Of a stretch of DNA of 64,000 bases, positions 7,522 through 16,981 are shown piece after piece; the first letter of the stretch is position 1; each line of letters begins with the position of its first letter. The position numbers were made by a program, and so were the translations under genes. Under the pieces are notes generated by a model that worked only from the letters and a program-made list of their open reading frames with translations, was not told the DNA's origin and searched no databases. The DNA is from Pseudomonadota bacterium (GTDB lineage Bacteria; Pseudomonadota; Alphaproteobacteria; Rhizobiales; Aestuariivirgaceae): the NCBI GenBank assembly GCA_963205315.1, contig CAUJIO010000030.1, positions 1 through 64,000 on the forward strand, in the 5' to 3' direction.

Positions 7522-10002
7522 ATGACCACAGAGCCAAACCAGAACGGTGCCGCCGTACCGCTGCCGGCCGCGACACTGCGAAGGATCTGCGATGCCTCAC
7601 AGCTTGGCTTCAAGTCGACAGCCGAGCTGGATCCGGTCGATGATCTGATTGGTCAGGACAGAGCCCTTTCAGCCTTGGCCTTTGGCGCCAACATGCGGCA
7701 GGACGGCTTTAACGTCTTTGCACTTGGGCCTGCAAGGTCGGGCCGGCATGGCGCCATCCGGCGCTTTCTCGAGCGCCGGGCTGCCACGGAAGCGATTCCG
7801 GATGACTGGATCTATGTCAACAATTTCGCCGCTCCGGACAAACCAAAGGCCATCCGTTTGCCGCCAGGAACGGGTTCCAGACTCAAGGCGGCCATGACCG
7901 AGCTGGTTGACGATCTGAGTTCGGCCATTCCCGCCATGTTTGAATCGGAGGATTGCCGCAACCGGCGCAAGGGCATCGACGATGACTTCGAGGCGGCGCA
8001 GGAAAAAGCCTTCGAGGGATTGCGGCAAAAGGCCCAGGCCGAAAACATCGCCATTCTAAGGACGCCGATGGGTTTCGCCCTGGCCCCTTTGAGCGGCGGG
8101 CAGATCGTCAAGCCAGAAGCCTTCAATGCCTTGCCCCAGTCGCAGCGCGAAGAAATAGAACAGAACATCGAGAAGCTTCAGAAGGAACTCGAAACCACGC
8201 TGCGCGAGGTGCCTAAGCTGGAGAAGGACCGGCGCCAGAAGATTCGCAAACTGAATAGTGAATTGGCCGAATTGGTCGTCGGGCTGTCGATTAAGGACAT
8301 TGCCCGCCAGTTTGAAGGCAGTCCTGAAATCAGCACCTATCTTGGCGACGTCCGGACCGATCTGATTGCCAATGCCGAAATGTTCCTGCAGCCACATCAG
8401 CAGGATGAAGAAAGTGCCTTCGGCGGCGCGGCGCGTCTGCTGACAAAGCATCCGCTGTTCGCACGTTACTCACTCAATGTGCTGGTCTCGCATTGCCCGG
8501 ATGGTGCCCTGCCAAGTCCGCCCTGCGGCGCACCTGTGGTTTTCGAGGAACATCCGACACTGACCAACGTCTTTGGGCGCATCGACCACCGCGCAATGAT
8601 GGGCGCGCTTGTCACCGACTTCACGATGATCAAGCCGGGCGCGCTCCACAAGGCGAATGGCGGTTATCTGGTCATCGACGCCATGCGCGTGCTGACCGAA
8701 CCCCTGGTGTGGGATGCATTGAAACGCTGTCTGCGCAAGAAAACCATCGAGATCACATCGGCTGCCGAGGAGCTTGGCTTGTCAGCCACCGAAACGCTGA
8801 CCCCTGATCCGGTTCCATTGTCCATCAAGGTGGTGATGGTGGGCGAGCGCCGCATCTATTATCTCCTTGCCAGCCTCGACCCGGATTTTGAAGATCTGTT
8901 CAAGATCCAGGCCGACTTCGATGACGTGATGGAACGCACGCCCGGCGCCGTCTTGAGTCTTGCACGGTTGATTGCGACCATGGTCAGGCGGGAGGGTCTG
9001 CTGCATCTGACCGGAGCGGCGGTGGCGCGGCTGGTCGAGGAAGCATCGCGTGAGGCAGAAGATTCCGAGCGCCTTTCGCTACGGATCGGGAGCTTGGGCG
9101 ATGCCGTCCGGGAATCGCATTTCTGGGCCTCGCAGCGCAAGCAGCCCGAAATCAGTGTGGACGATATCGAACGCGCCATCAAAGAGCGCCGCTATCGCAG
9201 CGAGCGCATCCGTGACCGTTCTCTCGAAAGCATCTCCCGGAAGCTGCAACTTGTCGATACTGCCGGCGAGAAGGTGGGGCAGATCAACGGCCTTTCAGTC
9301 ATCAGCCTTGGAAGCCTCTCGTTCGGCAAGCCGTCGCGCATCACCGCACGGGTCCGCATGGGCAGCGGCAAGGTGATTGATATCGAGCGCGAAGTGGAAC
9401 TGGGCGGGCCCATCCATTCCAAGGGTGTGCTTATCCTGTCGAGTTATCTCGCGTCCCATTTCGCGCTCTCGGTTCCTGTATCCTTGTGGGCCTCTCTGGT
9501 ATTCGAGCAATCCTATGGTGGCGTTGAAGGCGACAGCGCCTCGTCGGCGGAGCTTTACGCTTTGCTCTCGGCGCTGGCCGAGGTTCCCATCCGGCAATCC
9601 ATTGCGGTGACCGGATCAGTGAATCAGTTCGGCGCGGTGCAGCCGATTGGCGGCGTCAACGAGAAGATCGAAGGCTTCTTCGACATCTGCAACGGCCGCG
9701 GCTTGACCGGGGAGCAGGGTGTTCTCATTCCGGCATCCAATGTCGTGCATCTGATGCTGCGGAAAGATGTGGTGGCAGCAGCAGAGGCGGGAAAGTTTCA
9801 CATTTACGCGGTCTCCTCAATTGACGAGGGGATATCAATCCTGACAGCAATGCCTGCCGGAGTGCGGGGAGCCGGTGGGGTATTTCCTCCGGAATCGATC
9901 AATGGTCGCGTTGAAGCGAAGCTGATCAGCTTCGCCATGGCCCGCCAGGCCTTCGGCCAGCATGACGGCGACGAAGACAGCAAGGCCAGGAAGAAGTCAT
10001 GA
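7522..10002 (+). CDS. Lon-family ATP-dependent protease (AAA_32/LonB-like, soluble)
   Basis: The start at 7522 (MTTEPN) follows GAGG at a good distance; an upstream ATG at 7462 adds 20 unlikely residues. The 826-residue protein has an N-terminal domain, an AAA module with a degenerate P-loop (GPARSGRHGA, Arg in place of the Walker Lys), a coiled coil near 200-260, and a C-terminal Lon protease domain. The catalytic dyad is visible as Ser672 in EGDSASSAELYALLSAL and Lys715 in GGVNEKIEGF. The 43-residue spacing equals that of classical Lon. Such proteases degrade damaged or specific proteins. Its stop overlaps the next start by ATGA, so it is translationally coupled to the UspA-like gene. The altered Walker A is, as I recall, common in this subfamily. 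Confidence 0.88.
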   Translation: MTTEPNQNGAAVPLPAATLRRICDASQLGFKSTAELDPVDDLIGQDRALSALAFGANMRQDGFNVFALGPARSGRHGAIRRFLERRAATEAIPDDWIYVNNFAAPDKPKAIRLPPGTGSRLKAAMTELVDDLSSAIPAMFESEDCRNRRKGIDDDFEAAQEKAFEGLRQKAQAENIAILRTPMGFALAPLSGGQIVKPEAFNALPQSQREEIEQNIEKLQKELETTLREVPKLEKDRRQKIRKLNSELAELVVGLSIKDIARQFEGSPEISTYLGDVRTDLIANAEMFLQPHQQDEESAFGGAARLLTKHPLFARYSLNVLVSHCPDGALPSPPCGAPVVFEEHPTLTNVFGRIDHRAMMGALVTDFTMIKPGALHKANGGYLVIDAMRVLTEPLVWDALKRCLRKKTIEITSAAEELGLSATETLTPDPVPLSIKVVMVGERRIYYLLASLDPDFEDLFKIQADFDDVMERTPGAVLSLARLIATMVRREGLLHLTGAAVARLVEEASREAEDSERLSLRIGSLGDAVRESHFWASQRKQPEISVDDIERAIKERRYRSERIRDRSLESISRKLQLVDTAGEKVGQINGLSVISLGSLSFGKPSRITARVRMGSGKVIDIEREVELGGPIHSKGVLILSSYLASHFALSVPVSLWASLVFEQSYGGVEGDSASSAELYALLSALAEVPIRQSIAVTGSVNQFGAVQPIGGVNEKIEGFFDICNGRGLTGEQGVLIPASNVVHLMLRKDVVAAAEAGKFHIYAVSSIDEGISILTAMPAGVRGAGGVFPPESINGRVEAKLISFAMARQAFGQHDGDEDSKARKKS

Positions 10003-10721
10003 CCGAGGCCCCACGACAACCACCACAGCGCATTCTCGTCGCCATCAGCGGCTCGCAGGAATTTCATATGACCATCGATGCGGCTGTCAACCTCGCTGCC
10101 GGATTCGGTACGGCTCTGCAATGCGTCATTGTCGAGCACGAAGATCTGATGGCGCTCACCGGCCTGCCCTTCGCGCGCACCTTCGGGCGGAGCGGAATGT
10201 CATCGGCAGTCACGCTGGAAGGCGTCACCGGTTATTTTCGGCGCCTGGCGCGGTCCGTCGAACATGAACTGGGCGAGCGGTGTACGCGCTTCAATGTGAG
10301 ATGGACGCTTGCGCGGCCGCAAGGCGACTATGTGCGTGAACTGGTGGCATCGGTGGAGTACGGAGATGTCGTCGTTGTCAGCCGCGGCGATGCCTCGGCC
10401 GGCCCGGGCCCACTGCTTGCCATGTTCAACACCATCCTCGAGAAGGCTGCAGCCGTGGTCATTCCGGCTGCGAAACCGCCGAAGGGGGGGCGTGTGCTGG
10501 CACTCTCAGGCGGAACAATGGATGGCAAGGCCAGAGCACTGGCGCATGACATCGCACTGGCAACAGGCCGTCAATTGGCCGTTGTGCCACCAACGGAATT
10601 CCTGACGTCTGGACCGCACGCTGCCATCGTCGTTGCGCCGATCGAATTCGCCGAAGTCATGGGGGCAACTCGCTTCCTGCACTCGATTGAAGCCATGGGC
10701 GCGGCTGCAGTTCTGGTTTAG
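9999..10721 (+). CDS. Universal stress protein (UspA)-like, 240 aa
   Basis: The gene overlaps the end of the Lon-type gene by 4 nt. Residues about 10-150 have the UspA alpha/beta layout: an opening strand ILVAISGS, a variable middle, then YGDVVVVSRGDASAGPGPL and a strand VVIPA. A second, shorter half follows from GGRVLALSGGTMDGKARAL and may be a degenerate repeat. Classical UspA ATP-binding residues (G-x2-G-x9-G-S/T) are only partly recognisable, so nucleotide binding is uncertain. Linkage to GroEL and a Lon protease suggests a stress-survival role. Confidence 0.6.
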   Translation: MTEAPRQPPQRILVAISGSQEFHMTIDAAVNLAAGFGTALQCVIVEHEDLMALTGLPFARTFGRSGMSSAVTLEGVTGYFRRLARSVEHELGERCTRFNVRWTLARPQGDYVRELVASVEYGDVVVVSRGDASAGPGPLLAMFNTILEKAAAVVIPAAKPPKGGRVLALSGGTMDGKARALAHDIALATGRQLAVVPPTEFLTSGPHAAIVVAPIEFAEVMGATRFLHSIEAMGAAAVLV

Positions 10722-10820
10722 AGCAACCGGCGCTCAATTTAGCGTCGATAGATGGCTCCAGCATTTTGCATCTGGCGCATCTTTCTTCTCACAAGTGGTT
10801 CCAGTTGCTTGTCCGATGCG

Positions 10821-11804
10821 TCAGGGCACAAGCACCGCAGCACCGGAAATGCTGCCATTGCGCAGCTGTGCAATGGCGTAATTGGCCTCCGCCAGGGGGA
10901 ACACCGTTGTCTGTGCGACCACCGGGATGGTCCGCGCCAGTGCCAAGAACTCGGTCGCATCCTGCCGCGTGAGGTTGGCCACGGACCTGATCACCCGCTC
11001 GCCCCACAGCAAGCTATAGTCAAAGGCCGGAATGGTACTCATGTGGATGCCGCCACACACCACGGTGCCGCCCTTGCGTAGCGACTTCAGGGCTTGTGGC
11101 ACGAGGTCCCCCACGGGTGCGAAAATGATCGCCGCATCGAGAAGTTCCGGTGGCGCTTCATCCGATCCGCCGGCCCAGGCGCAGTCAAGGCTCATGGCAA
11201 GAGTCTGGGCCGCCGTGTCGCCGGGGCGGGTGAAGGCGAAAATCTCACGATTGTCGAAATTCGCCACCTGGGTCAGAAGATGCGCCGCTGCGCCAAAACC
11301 GTAAATGCCGATACTGCCGGCTTCGCCTGCGAGTTTCAACGCGCGATAGCCGATCAGCCCGGCACAGAGGAGGGGCGCCAGCGTTGCGGCATTTGCCGAC
11401 TCATCGAGCGGGAAGCAGTAGCGCGCGTCAGCGGTGCAATACTCCGCATAGCCACCATTGATGTCATATCCGGTGAAGGCGGCGAAGTCGCACAGGGTCT
11501 CGTGGTTCTCGGCACAGTAATCGCAAACGCCGCATGTCGATCCCAGCCACGGCACACCGATGCGCATGCCAGGAACCAGACCCGTGACGCCTGCACCGGT
11601 GCTCACCACGCGTCCGACAATCTCATGTCCGGGAATGAGCGGCAGCTTCGGGTGCTTCAGATCGCCGTCGAGAATGTGGAGGTCCGTGCGGCAGATGCCG
11701 CAAGCCTCGACTCGGATCAGAACCTGACCGGGTGCCGGTTCGGGATCGGCGACGATTTCCTGGCGCAGTTCCTCTCCGGCGCGATGCAGAACCATGGCCT
11801 TCAT
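10821..11804 (-). CDS. Zinc-dependent alcohol dehydrogenase (MDR superfamily)
   Basis: The 327-residue protein is a medium-chain dehydrogenase that oxidises alcohols or reduces aldehydes with NAD(P). The catalytic zinc ligands appear in CGICRTDLH and GHEIVG. The structural zinc cluster is CGVCDYCAENHETLC. The Rossmann motif is IGIYGFGAAAHL. It is slightly short of the usual 340 residues. It is the last gene of the nine-gene operon, and its ATG overlaps the stop of the phosphoribosyltransferase gene (ATGA at 11801-11804). Being joined to acyl-CoA synthetase and a 2-oxoacid dehydrogenase suggests fermentative or redox-balancing metabolism, perhaps ethanol/acetaldehyde turnover. The substrate cannot be read from sequence. 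Confidence 0.9.
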   Translation of the reverse strand: MKAMVLHRAGEELRQEIVADPEPAPGQVLIRVEACGICRTDLHILDGDLKHPKLPLIPGHEIVGRVVSTGAGVTGLVPGMRIGVPWLGSTCGVCDYCAENHETLCDFAAFTGYDINGGYAEYCTADARYCFPLDESANAATLAPLLCAGLIGYRALKLAGEAGSIGIYGFGAAAHLLTQVANFDNREIFAFTRPGDTAAQTLAMSLDCAWAGGSDEAPPELLDAAIIFAPVGDLVPQALKSLRKGGTVVCGGIHMSTIPAFDYSLLWGERVIRSVANLTRQDATEFLALARTIPVVAQTTVFPLAEANYAIAQLRNGSISGAAVLVP

Positions 11805-12457
11805 GACGGTGTGGCGGCTGCCTTCATCAGTGCAATGACCTCATCGTCGGGAACCTGATGGAAGTCGGCATAGAACTGGCCGATGGCGTAGAAGGGGCTT
11901 GGACGCTGCAGGCACACGAGATCGTCAACCTCGGAGTTGAGTTCAGCCACAGTCATCTCTGAGCCGACCGGAACTGCGAGAATGAGGCGCTTCGGCTCGC
12001 GGCGGCGCAATGCGGCCAGTGCGGCACGCACTGTGGTTCCGGTTGCTATGCCGTCATCGACGACAATGGCGCTACGGCCTGCAATTTTCTCGGGCGTGCG
12101 GCCGCTCAGATAGAGTTTGCGCCGGCGTTCGATCTCCTCCAGCTGAACCTTCATCAAGTCTTCGATCTCGTCACGGTGAAGACCCACCATCGACATGACA
12201 TCGTCATTCAAAACAAGATCGGGCCGCTCGCCGTCGACCACGGCAGCGGCGGCAAGCTCGGGCTGCCATGGTACGCCGATCTTGCGGACCAGCAGAAGAT
12301 CGAGTGGTGCCTTCAGGGCCTTTGCAACTTCGGCCGCCACAGGCACGCCGCCGCGCGGCAGGGCCAGCACCACAGGGTGAACGATGTGCATCGCGGCAAG
12401 CCGCCGGCCGAGTTCCCTCCCTGCCTCTTCACGTGTCGCAAAACCCTCGAACCTCAT
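11801..12457 (-). CDS. Phosphoribosyltransferase-family protein
   Basis: The start at 12457 (MRFEGF) is fixed by a 4-nt ATGA overlap with the hydrolase stop; a longer version would add 12 residues. The PRPP-binding signature is AIVVDDGIATGTTVRAAL, and LPRGGVPVAAEVAKAL is the conserved first loop. The 218-residue length and the WQPELAAAAV segment match a subfamily often found beside stress-type hydrolases and alcohol dehydrogenases in proteobacteria. Its substrate base is unknown. Position: eighth gene of the operon. Confidence 0.85.
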   Translation of the reverse strand: MRFEGFATREEAGRELGRRLAAMHIVHPVVLALPRGGVPVAAEVAKALKAPLDLLLVRKIGVPWQPELAAAAVVDGERPDLVLNDDVMSMVGLHRDEIEDLMKVQLEEIERRRKLYLSGRTPEKIAGRSAIVVDDGIATGTTVRAALAALRRREPKRLILAVPVGSEMTVAELNSEVDDLVCLQRPSPFYAIGQFYADFHQVPDDEVIALMKAAATPS

Positions 12458-13080
12458 GCCGCACTCCGCTGCCCAAGGTATTGGCTGAACCATTGTACGG
12501 CCAATGATACCACCTGGTCGAGCGTTCCGGGTTCCTCAAAGAGATGGGTTGCCCCGGCCACGATCTCGAGGCGTTTGATGCTGTGCAGCTTGACAAGTGC
12601 TGCCTGGTTCATGGCGATGACCGGCTCATCGAAACCACCAACGATCAGCAGTGTCGGCGCCGTCACGCGGTCAAGGACGTCCATCGCGAGGTCGGGCCGG
12701 CCACCACGGGAAACGACTGCCGAAATGTCCTCGGCCCTGTCGGCTGCCGCATGGAGCGCAGCTGCCGCACCGGTGCTGGCCCCGAACAGGCCGATGGGCA
12801 GGTGCTTCAAACGGGCATCGCGGCGCACCGCATCGATCACTTCCAACATCCGCCCGGCCAGCAGCGGGATGTCAAACACGTTGCGTCGATCCGAAGCCTC
12901 TTCCTCGGTCAACAGGTCGAAAAGGATCGTCGCGAAACCATGCCCATTGAGTGCATCGGCAACCAGACGATTACGCGGACTGAGCCGGCTCGATCCGCTT
13001 CCATGAGCGAAGATGACAAGACCTGCTGCTTGATCCGGCAACTGCACGTCCGCTTCGAGCCGCTGGCCTCCGATTTTCAC
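12454..13080 (-). CDS. Alpha/beta hydrolase (dienelactone-hydrolase-like)
   Basis: The gene starts with GTG at 13080, overlapping the PAS gene stop as GTGA. The 208-residue protein shows an alpha/beta-hydrolase fold: FAHGSGSSRLSPRN oxyanion loop, nucleophile Ser in GLFGASTGAAAAL, Asp in GGFDEPV and His in GATHLFEEPG. It looks cytoplasmic, with no signal peptide. Homologues are often found next to the same phosphoribosyltransferase type. The ester or thioester substrate is unknown. Confidence 0.85.
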   Translation of the reverse strand: MKIGGQRLEADVQLPDQAAGLVIFAHGSGSSRLSPRNRLVADALNGHGFATILFDLLTEEEASDRRNVFDIPLLAGRMLEVIDAVRRDARLKHLPIGLFGASTGAAAALHAAADRAEDISAVVSRGGRPDLAMDVLDRVTAPTLLIVGGFDEPVIAMNQAALVKLHSIKRLEIVAGATHLFEEPGTLDQVVSLAVQWFSQYLGQRSAA

Positions 13081-13574
13081 CGGTGCGCCTCTGTGCGACG
13101 GGTCAACACTGCGATGACGTGATGTTCGGGCCTCTCTGGCGTGGCCAGCGGTGCAGCATAGACTTCGACAAGATGCCGCTTGCCCGGGTCTTCCTTCACC
13201 TCGAACATGACGGAATAGGGTTCGTCCTTGTGCGACACGAGATCGAAGAGATGGCGCAGCCGCACCGCGATGCGCTTGTCGGCCACTTCTCCGGGTTCAT
13301 GACCCTCGATGCCGAGCGCAAGACGGGCCACATTGCCGGCCCGGGAGACGATCCAACGCCGGTCACCGTTGATCGCCAGATGCGCCTCGAAGACGTGTGG
13401 CCGAATGAATTGCGGCAGTTGCGTCATGTCCTCTTCGGATGGCCTTACCTTGCCTTGGCGTTTCTTCAGCCAGAATTCGGCTGCGGCTCGCAGCACAGGA
13501 TCGGTGGGCATCGCCGCGTCAATGCGCAGGAAGAGATGAACCTGCTGCTCCGTCAGTGGATCGAGTTCGGTCAT
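13077..13574 (-). CDS. PAS-like domain protein of unknown function, 165 aa
   Basis: The protein overlaps its upstream neighbour by ATGA and its downstream one by GTGA. The segment from about 50 to 160 (MTQLPQFIRPHVFEAHLAIN to HHVIAVLTRR) resembles the single PAS-like sensor proteins common in alphaproteobacteria. It has no output domain, so it would have to act through a partner or bind a small ligand. The tight coupling to an acyl carrier protein and a hydrolase is unusual for a sensor. The family assignment is moderate and function is not inferable. Confidence 0.5.
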   Translation of the reverse strand: MTELDPLTEQQVHLFLRIDAAMPTDPVLRAAAEFWLKKRQGKVRPSEEDMTQLPQFIRPHVFEAHLAINGDRRWIVSRAGNVARLALGIEGHEPGEVADKRIAVRLRHLFDLVSHKDEPYSVMFEVKEDPGKRHLVEVYAAPLATPERPEHHVIAVLTRRTEAHR

Positions 13575-13837
13575 TGTCTCACCTTGCCTTGCTCTGTCAG
13601 TTTCTCGGTGAGGTAGTCGACCGCCGAGGCCAGCGTGGTCAGCCGCTGATAGTCTCTCTCTGGTAGTTCGAGCGCCGTCGCATGGTGAAGGCCGGCGATG
13701 AAATTCAGAAAGTCCATCGAGTCGAATTCGAACTGCTCATTGAATCGGATATCGGGATCAATCGCTTCACCCTCGAGATCAGGGGCTACATCATAGAGTG
13801 TCCGCTTCACGAGTTCGGCCAACGCTTGGGGAGTCAT
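13571..13837 (-). CDS. Acyl carrier protein
   Basis: The 88-residue acidic helical protein carries the phosphopantetheine attachment site as FDSMDFLNF, with the modified Ser at residue 40. A holo-ACP synthase or PPTase would have to act from elsewhere, since none is encoded in the window. The gene is locked between the E2 gene and the PAS gene by 4-nt overlaps on both sides. A dedicated ACP inside a 2-oxoacid dehydrogenase operon, with an acyl-CoA synthetase upstream, suggests that acyl groups are transferred to or held on this carrier, but no ketosynthase or acyltransferase is present. Confidence 0.88.
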   Translation of the reverse strand: MTPQALAELVKRTLYDVAPDLEGEAIDPDIRFNEQFEFDSMDFLNFIAGLHHATALELPERDYQRLTTLASAVDYLTEKLTEQGKVRQ

Positions 13838-14997
13838 AGGGCCTCCGGTTTCTTCAGGTATTGTTCGACGGCCTTGAGAAAGCGTAATGCCAGCCGCCCA
13901 TCATTGACGCGATGGTCTCCGGCCAAGGTGAAGGTGGCGATCTTTCGTGGTTCCAGCCTGCCATCGACGACCCATGGCCGCACGGCGATCTGTCCCACGC
14001 CGATGATCGCAACCTGCGGCGGGTAGATGATCGGCAACACCATATCTGCCGAGTCATCGCCAAGGTTCGAAATGGTAACCGTGGCTTCGCTCAGCTCGGA
14101 ACTGCGCAATCGGCCACCGCGCACGCGCGCCACGAGATCGGTGAGCCGCCGCATGATGTCGTCGAGCGGCAACATTTCCATCATGTCGATCGCGGGGGCG
14201 ATCAGCCCGCCGCCGCGAAGGGCTATGCCGATTCCCATCTTGATCGTCTGTCCGGGGAGGAACCTGCCATCGGTGAAATGCCCGTTGAATTCCGGCACCT
14301 TGCGCAGGGCCAGCGCGCAGGCCTTGATGATGGGAACGGCCGACAGGATCCGTTCAGGCACTGGCCGCTTGGCGTTCTCGGAACTCAGCCAGTCCGACAT
14401 CACCGTCACGTCGAGTGCCGAGCCAACATAGTAATGCGGAATCTCGCGCTTGCTGCGTGCCATTGCGGCGGCAATCGCCTTTCGCATCTCGTCGAGATCG
14501 ATACCAATCCTGTGTTTTGGAGGTTGTTGTGGCAGCTGCGCGATCTCGCGAAGTCCAATGATGCCATCGCTGCCGGGTAGAATATGTCCGGGATCGATGC
14601 CGGACCGGGCGGCAATGATGCGAGCCACCGGCGTGATACGGAACTGGCCAAGTACATCGATGCTGACCTTTGCCTGCGATGGCAAGGGCTGCGGCGGAAC
14701 CGCGGCGGCAGGCTGAAGAATTGGCTCGGGCACCGCTGAAACCTGCTCCGCGGGGACCTCACCCGGCATGCGGATGGTTGCGAGCAGTGAGCCAACTGGC
14801 AGAGTGGCGCCCAGCGCCGCATGAGTCTGTTCCAGCACGCCGTCGTGAAACACCTCGATCTCGATGGCGCCCTTCTGGGTCTCGACCACAGCGATAATAT
14901 CGCCGCGTCTGAGAAGGTCGCCAGGATGCTTCAGCCATTCGACAAGCGTGCCCTCGTCCATGTCGGCACCGAGCGAAGGCATGCGGAAATCGGTCAT
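13834..14997 (-). CDS. 2-oxoacid dehydrogenase E2 (dihydrolipoyl acyltransferase), single lipoyl domain
   Basis: The start at 14997 ([10 protein letters not shown]) overlaps the E1beta stop by ATGA. Domain order in the 387 residues: lipoyl domain (1-75) with the lipoylated Lys42 in [11 protein letters not shown]; linker rich in Pro/Ala; peripheral subunit-binding domain near 135-170 ([20 protein letters not shown]); catalytic domain ending with [13 protein letters not shown], where His362 is the acetyltransfer residue. It would move acyl groups from E1 to CoA. No E3 (lipoamide dehydrogenase) gene is in the operon, so E3 must be shared with another complex. Whether the substrate is pyruvate, acetoin or a branched oxoacid is open. 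Confidence 0.92.
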   Translation of the reverse strand: MTDFRMPSLGADMDEGTLVEWLKHPGDLLRRGDIIAVVETQKGAIEIEVFHDGVLEQTHAALGATLPVGSLLATIRMPGEVPAEQVSAVPEPILQPAAAVPPQPLPSQAKVSIDVLGQFRITPVARIIAARSGIDPGHILPGSDGIIGLREIAQLPQQPPKHRIGIDLDEMRKAIAAAMARSKREIPHYYVGSALDVTVMSDWLSSENAKRPVPERILSAVPIIKACALALRKVPEFNGHFTDGRFLPGQTIKMGIGIALRGGGLIAPAIDMMEMLPLDDIMRRLTDLVARVRGGRLRSSELSEATVTISNLGDDSADMVLPIIYPPQVAIIGVGQIAVRPWVVDGRLEPRKIATFTLAGDHRVNDGRLALRFLKAVEQYLKKPEAL

Positions 14998-15977
14998 CGG
15001 CGCAACGCTCGCTTTACGGCCGCGATGATGTTCGGCACCTGCGGCGTCGCGGCGATTTCGAGATGGCGCGGATAGGGTATCGGCACCTCGGCGCTGCATA
15101 CCCGTTCGACAGGCCAATCCAGATCGAAGAACGCGGTCTCCATGATGCGCGCCGAAATTTCGGCTGCCAGACTCCCGCTGCGCCAGCCTTCGTCGACGAT
15201 GACGGCGCGGTGCGTCCTGGCGACCGAGGCCGCAATCGTCTTGTCGTCGAGCGGGCGGAGGGAGCGGAGATCGATGACCTCGCAGGCAATTCCTTCCCTG
15301 GCCAATTCATCCGCCGCGGCCAGCACCTTCTTCAGGCTGCCGCCATAGGTGATGAGGCTGACGTCGCTCCCGGCCCTGCGAATGGCGGCACCTTCTAGCG
15401 GTTGGGCGAGGGGGCCGGAGTCCTCGATCTCGCCCTCATCATTGTAGAGTGTTGCGTGCTCGAAGATGATGACGGGATCGGGGTCCTCGAGTGCCGTCCA
15501 CAACATGCCACGCGCATCGGCAACCGTGGCAGGCGCCACCACCTTGATGCCTGGCACATGAGCATACCAGTTCTCGAAACTATGCGAGTGCTGGGCCGCG
15601 AGTTGACGTCCGGCACCGGTCGCCATGCGGATCACCACAGGCACCGAAAATTGCCCGCCCGACATGTGGCGGAGGGTTGCTGCCGTGTTGACGATCTGGT
15701 CCAGGGCGAGGAGGCTGAAATTCACCGTCATGATTTCGACGATGGGCCGCATGCCGCCCAGCGCCGCGCCGATGCCGGCACCCGTGAAGCCGGCCTCGGA
15801 CAACGGCGTGTCGCGGATGCGGGCCTCGCCGAACTCCGTCAACAATCCCTTGGAACAGCCATAGGCACCGCCATAGCGGCCGACATCCTCGCCCATGAGG
15901 AAGACGCGCGGATCGCGCCGCAAGGCCTCCTGCAGTGCTTCCCGTATGGCCTCGCGATAGGTGATGCGGCGGCTCAT
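14994..15977 (-). CDS. 2-oxoacid dehydrogenase E1 beta subunit (pyruvate/acetoin-type)
   Basis: The 327-residue protein starts at 15977 ([10 protein letters not shown]), overlapping the E1alpha stop by ATGA. Family marks are [40 protein letters not shown], and [19 protein letters not shown], together with the C-terminal transketolase domain ([12 protein letters not shown]). It pairs with E1alpha to form the thiamine-diphosphate heterotetramer that decarboxylates a 2-oxoacid. The HSHSFE segment is of the pyruvate/acetoin type rather than the branched-chain type, which is a moderate inference. Confidence 0.92.
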   Translation of the reverse strand: MSRRITYREAIREALQEALRRDPRVFLMGEDVGRYGGAYGCSKGLLTEFGEARIRDTPLSEAGFTGAGIGAALGGMRPIVEIMTVNFSLLALDQIVNTAATLRHMSGGQFSVPVVIRMATGAGRQLAAQHSHSFENWYAHVPGIKVVAPATVADARGMLWTALEDPDPVIIFEHATLYNDEGEIEDSGPLAQPLEGAAIRRAGSDVSLITYGGSLKKVLAAADELAREGIACEVIDLRSLRPLDDKTIAASVARTHRAVIVDEGWRSGSLAAEISARIMETAFFDLDWPVERVCSAEVPIPYPRHLEIAATPQVPNIIAAVKRALRR

Positions 15978-16981
15978 GCGACACCTCGTGTTGCAGCGGG
16001 AGTCATCACGTCGGTCAGCAGATCGGCCTCGGGTTCCCACGGTGCCGCCTCTGCAAAGGCGACGGCCGCTTCGACCTCGCCTTCGATGTCGCGGTCCAAG
16101 GCCGCCACATCCACTTCATGCACGACTCCGGCAGCGATCAACCATGAGTGGAACCGGCGGATCGGGCAGCGCTCCTTCCACATCTCGACTTCCGCCTTTT
16201 CGCGATAGAGTTCGGCGTCGAACATCGAGTGGGCGCGGAAGCGATAGGTGCGGTTCTCCAGGAACTGCGGACCGCCGCCATTGCGGATCGCCTGCACGGC
16301 GCGCCGGGCAGCGGATTCGACGGCCACCACATCCATGCCGTCGACTGCTTCCGCCGGAATACGATAGCTGGTGGCGTGACGGCAGAAATCGGTCTCGGAT
16401 TCGGAGCGCTCCAGAGCGGTTCCCATGGCATAGCGATTGTTCTCGCAGACGAAGAGAACCGGCAACTTCCACAGGGACGCCAGATTGAGACTCTCATGGA
16501 ACTCGCCCTCGGCGGCGGCTCCTTCGCCGAAGAAACAACATGTGACGCGATTGCGCTGTTGCATTTGATCGGCGAGCGCCAGACCCACGGCAAGCGGCAG
16601 CCCGCCGCCAACGATGGCATTGCCGCCATAGAAGCGTTGCCCGGCGTCGAAAATATGCATGGAGCCACCACGGCCCCGGCTCGAGCCCGAGGCCTTGCCG
16701 TACATCTCCGCCATGACTTCTGTGGCGGGCAACCCACGCGCCAGGGCGTGCCCATGCTCGCGGTAGGTGGCGACGATGGCATCCTCGGGTGTCAACGCCT
16801 GCATCACGCCCACCGCATTGGCTTCCTCGCCGATGTAAAGATGCAGAAAGCCCCTGATCTTCTGCTCGCCGTAAAGTTCGGCGGAACGCTCCTCGAAGCG
16901 CCTGATAAGCTTCATCTGGCGCAGTAGCTTCAATGCATGTTCCCGGTCGAGGTGGACCCGGGTATCGCCCGCCGCACTCAT
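15974..16981 (-). CDS. 2-oxoacid dehydrogenase E1 alpha subunit (pyruvate/acetoin-type)
   Basis: The 335-residue protein holds the thiamine-diphosphate/Mg motif as [20 protein letters not shown] followed by ENN, and the activity loop [20 protein letters not shown], both typical of pyruvate or acetoin dehydrogenase E1alpha. The phosphorylation-type region [15 protein letters not shown] is of the normal form. Its ATG overlaps the stop of the acyl-CoA synthetase gene. It works with the next two genes as an E1-E2 complex. Confidence 0.93.
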   Translation of the reverse strand: MSAAGDTRVHLDREHALKLLRQMKLIRRFEERSAELYGEQKIRGFLHLYIGEEANAVGVMQALTPEDAIVATYREHGHALARGLPATEVMAEMYGKASGSSRGRGGSMHIFDAGQRFYGGNAIVGGGLPLAVGLALADQMQQRNRVTCCFFGEGAAAEGEFHESLNLASLWKLPVLFVCENNRYAMGTALERSESETDFCRHATSYRIPAEAVDGMDVVAVESAARRAVQAIRNGGGPQFLENRTYRFRAHSMFDAELYREKAEVEMWKERCPIRRFHSWLIAAGVVHEVDVAALDRDIEGEVEAAVAFAEAAPWEPEADLLTDVMTPAATRGVA

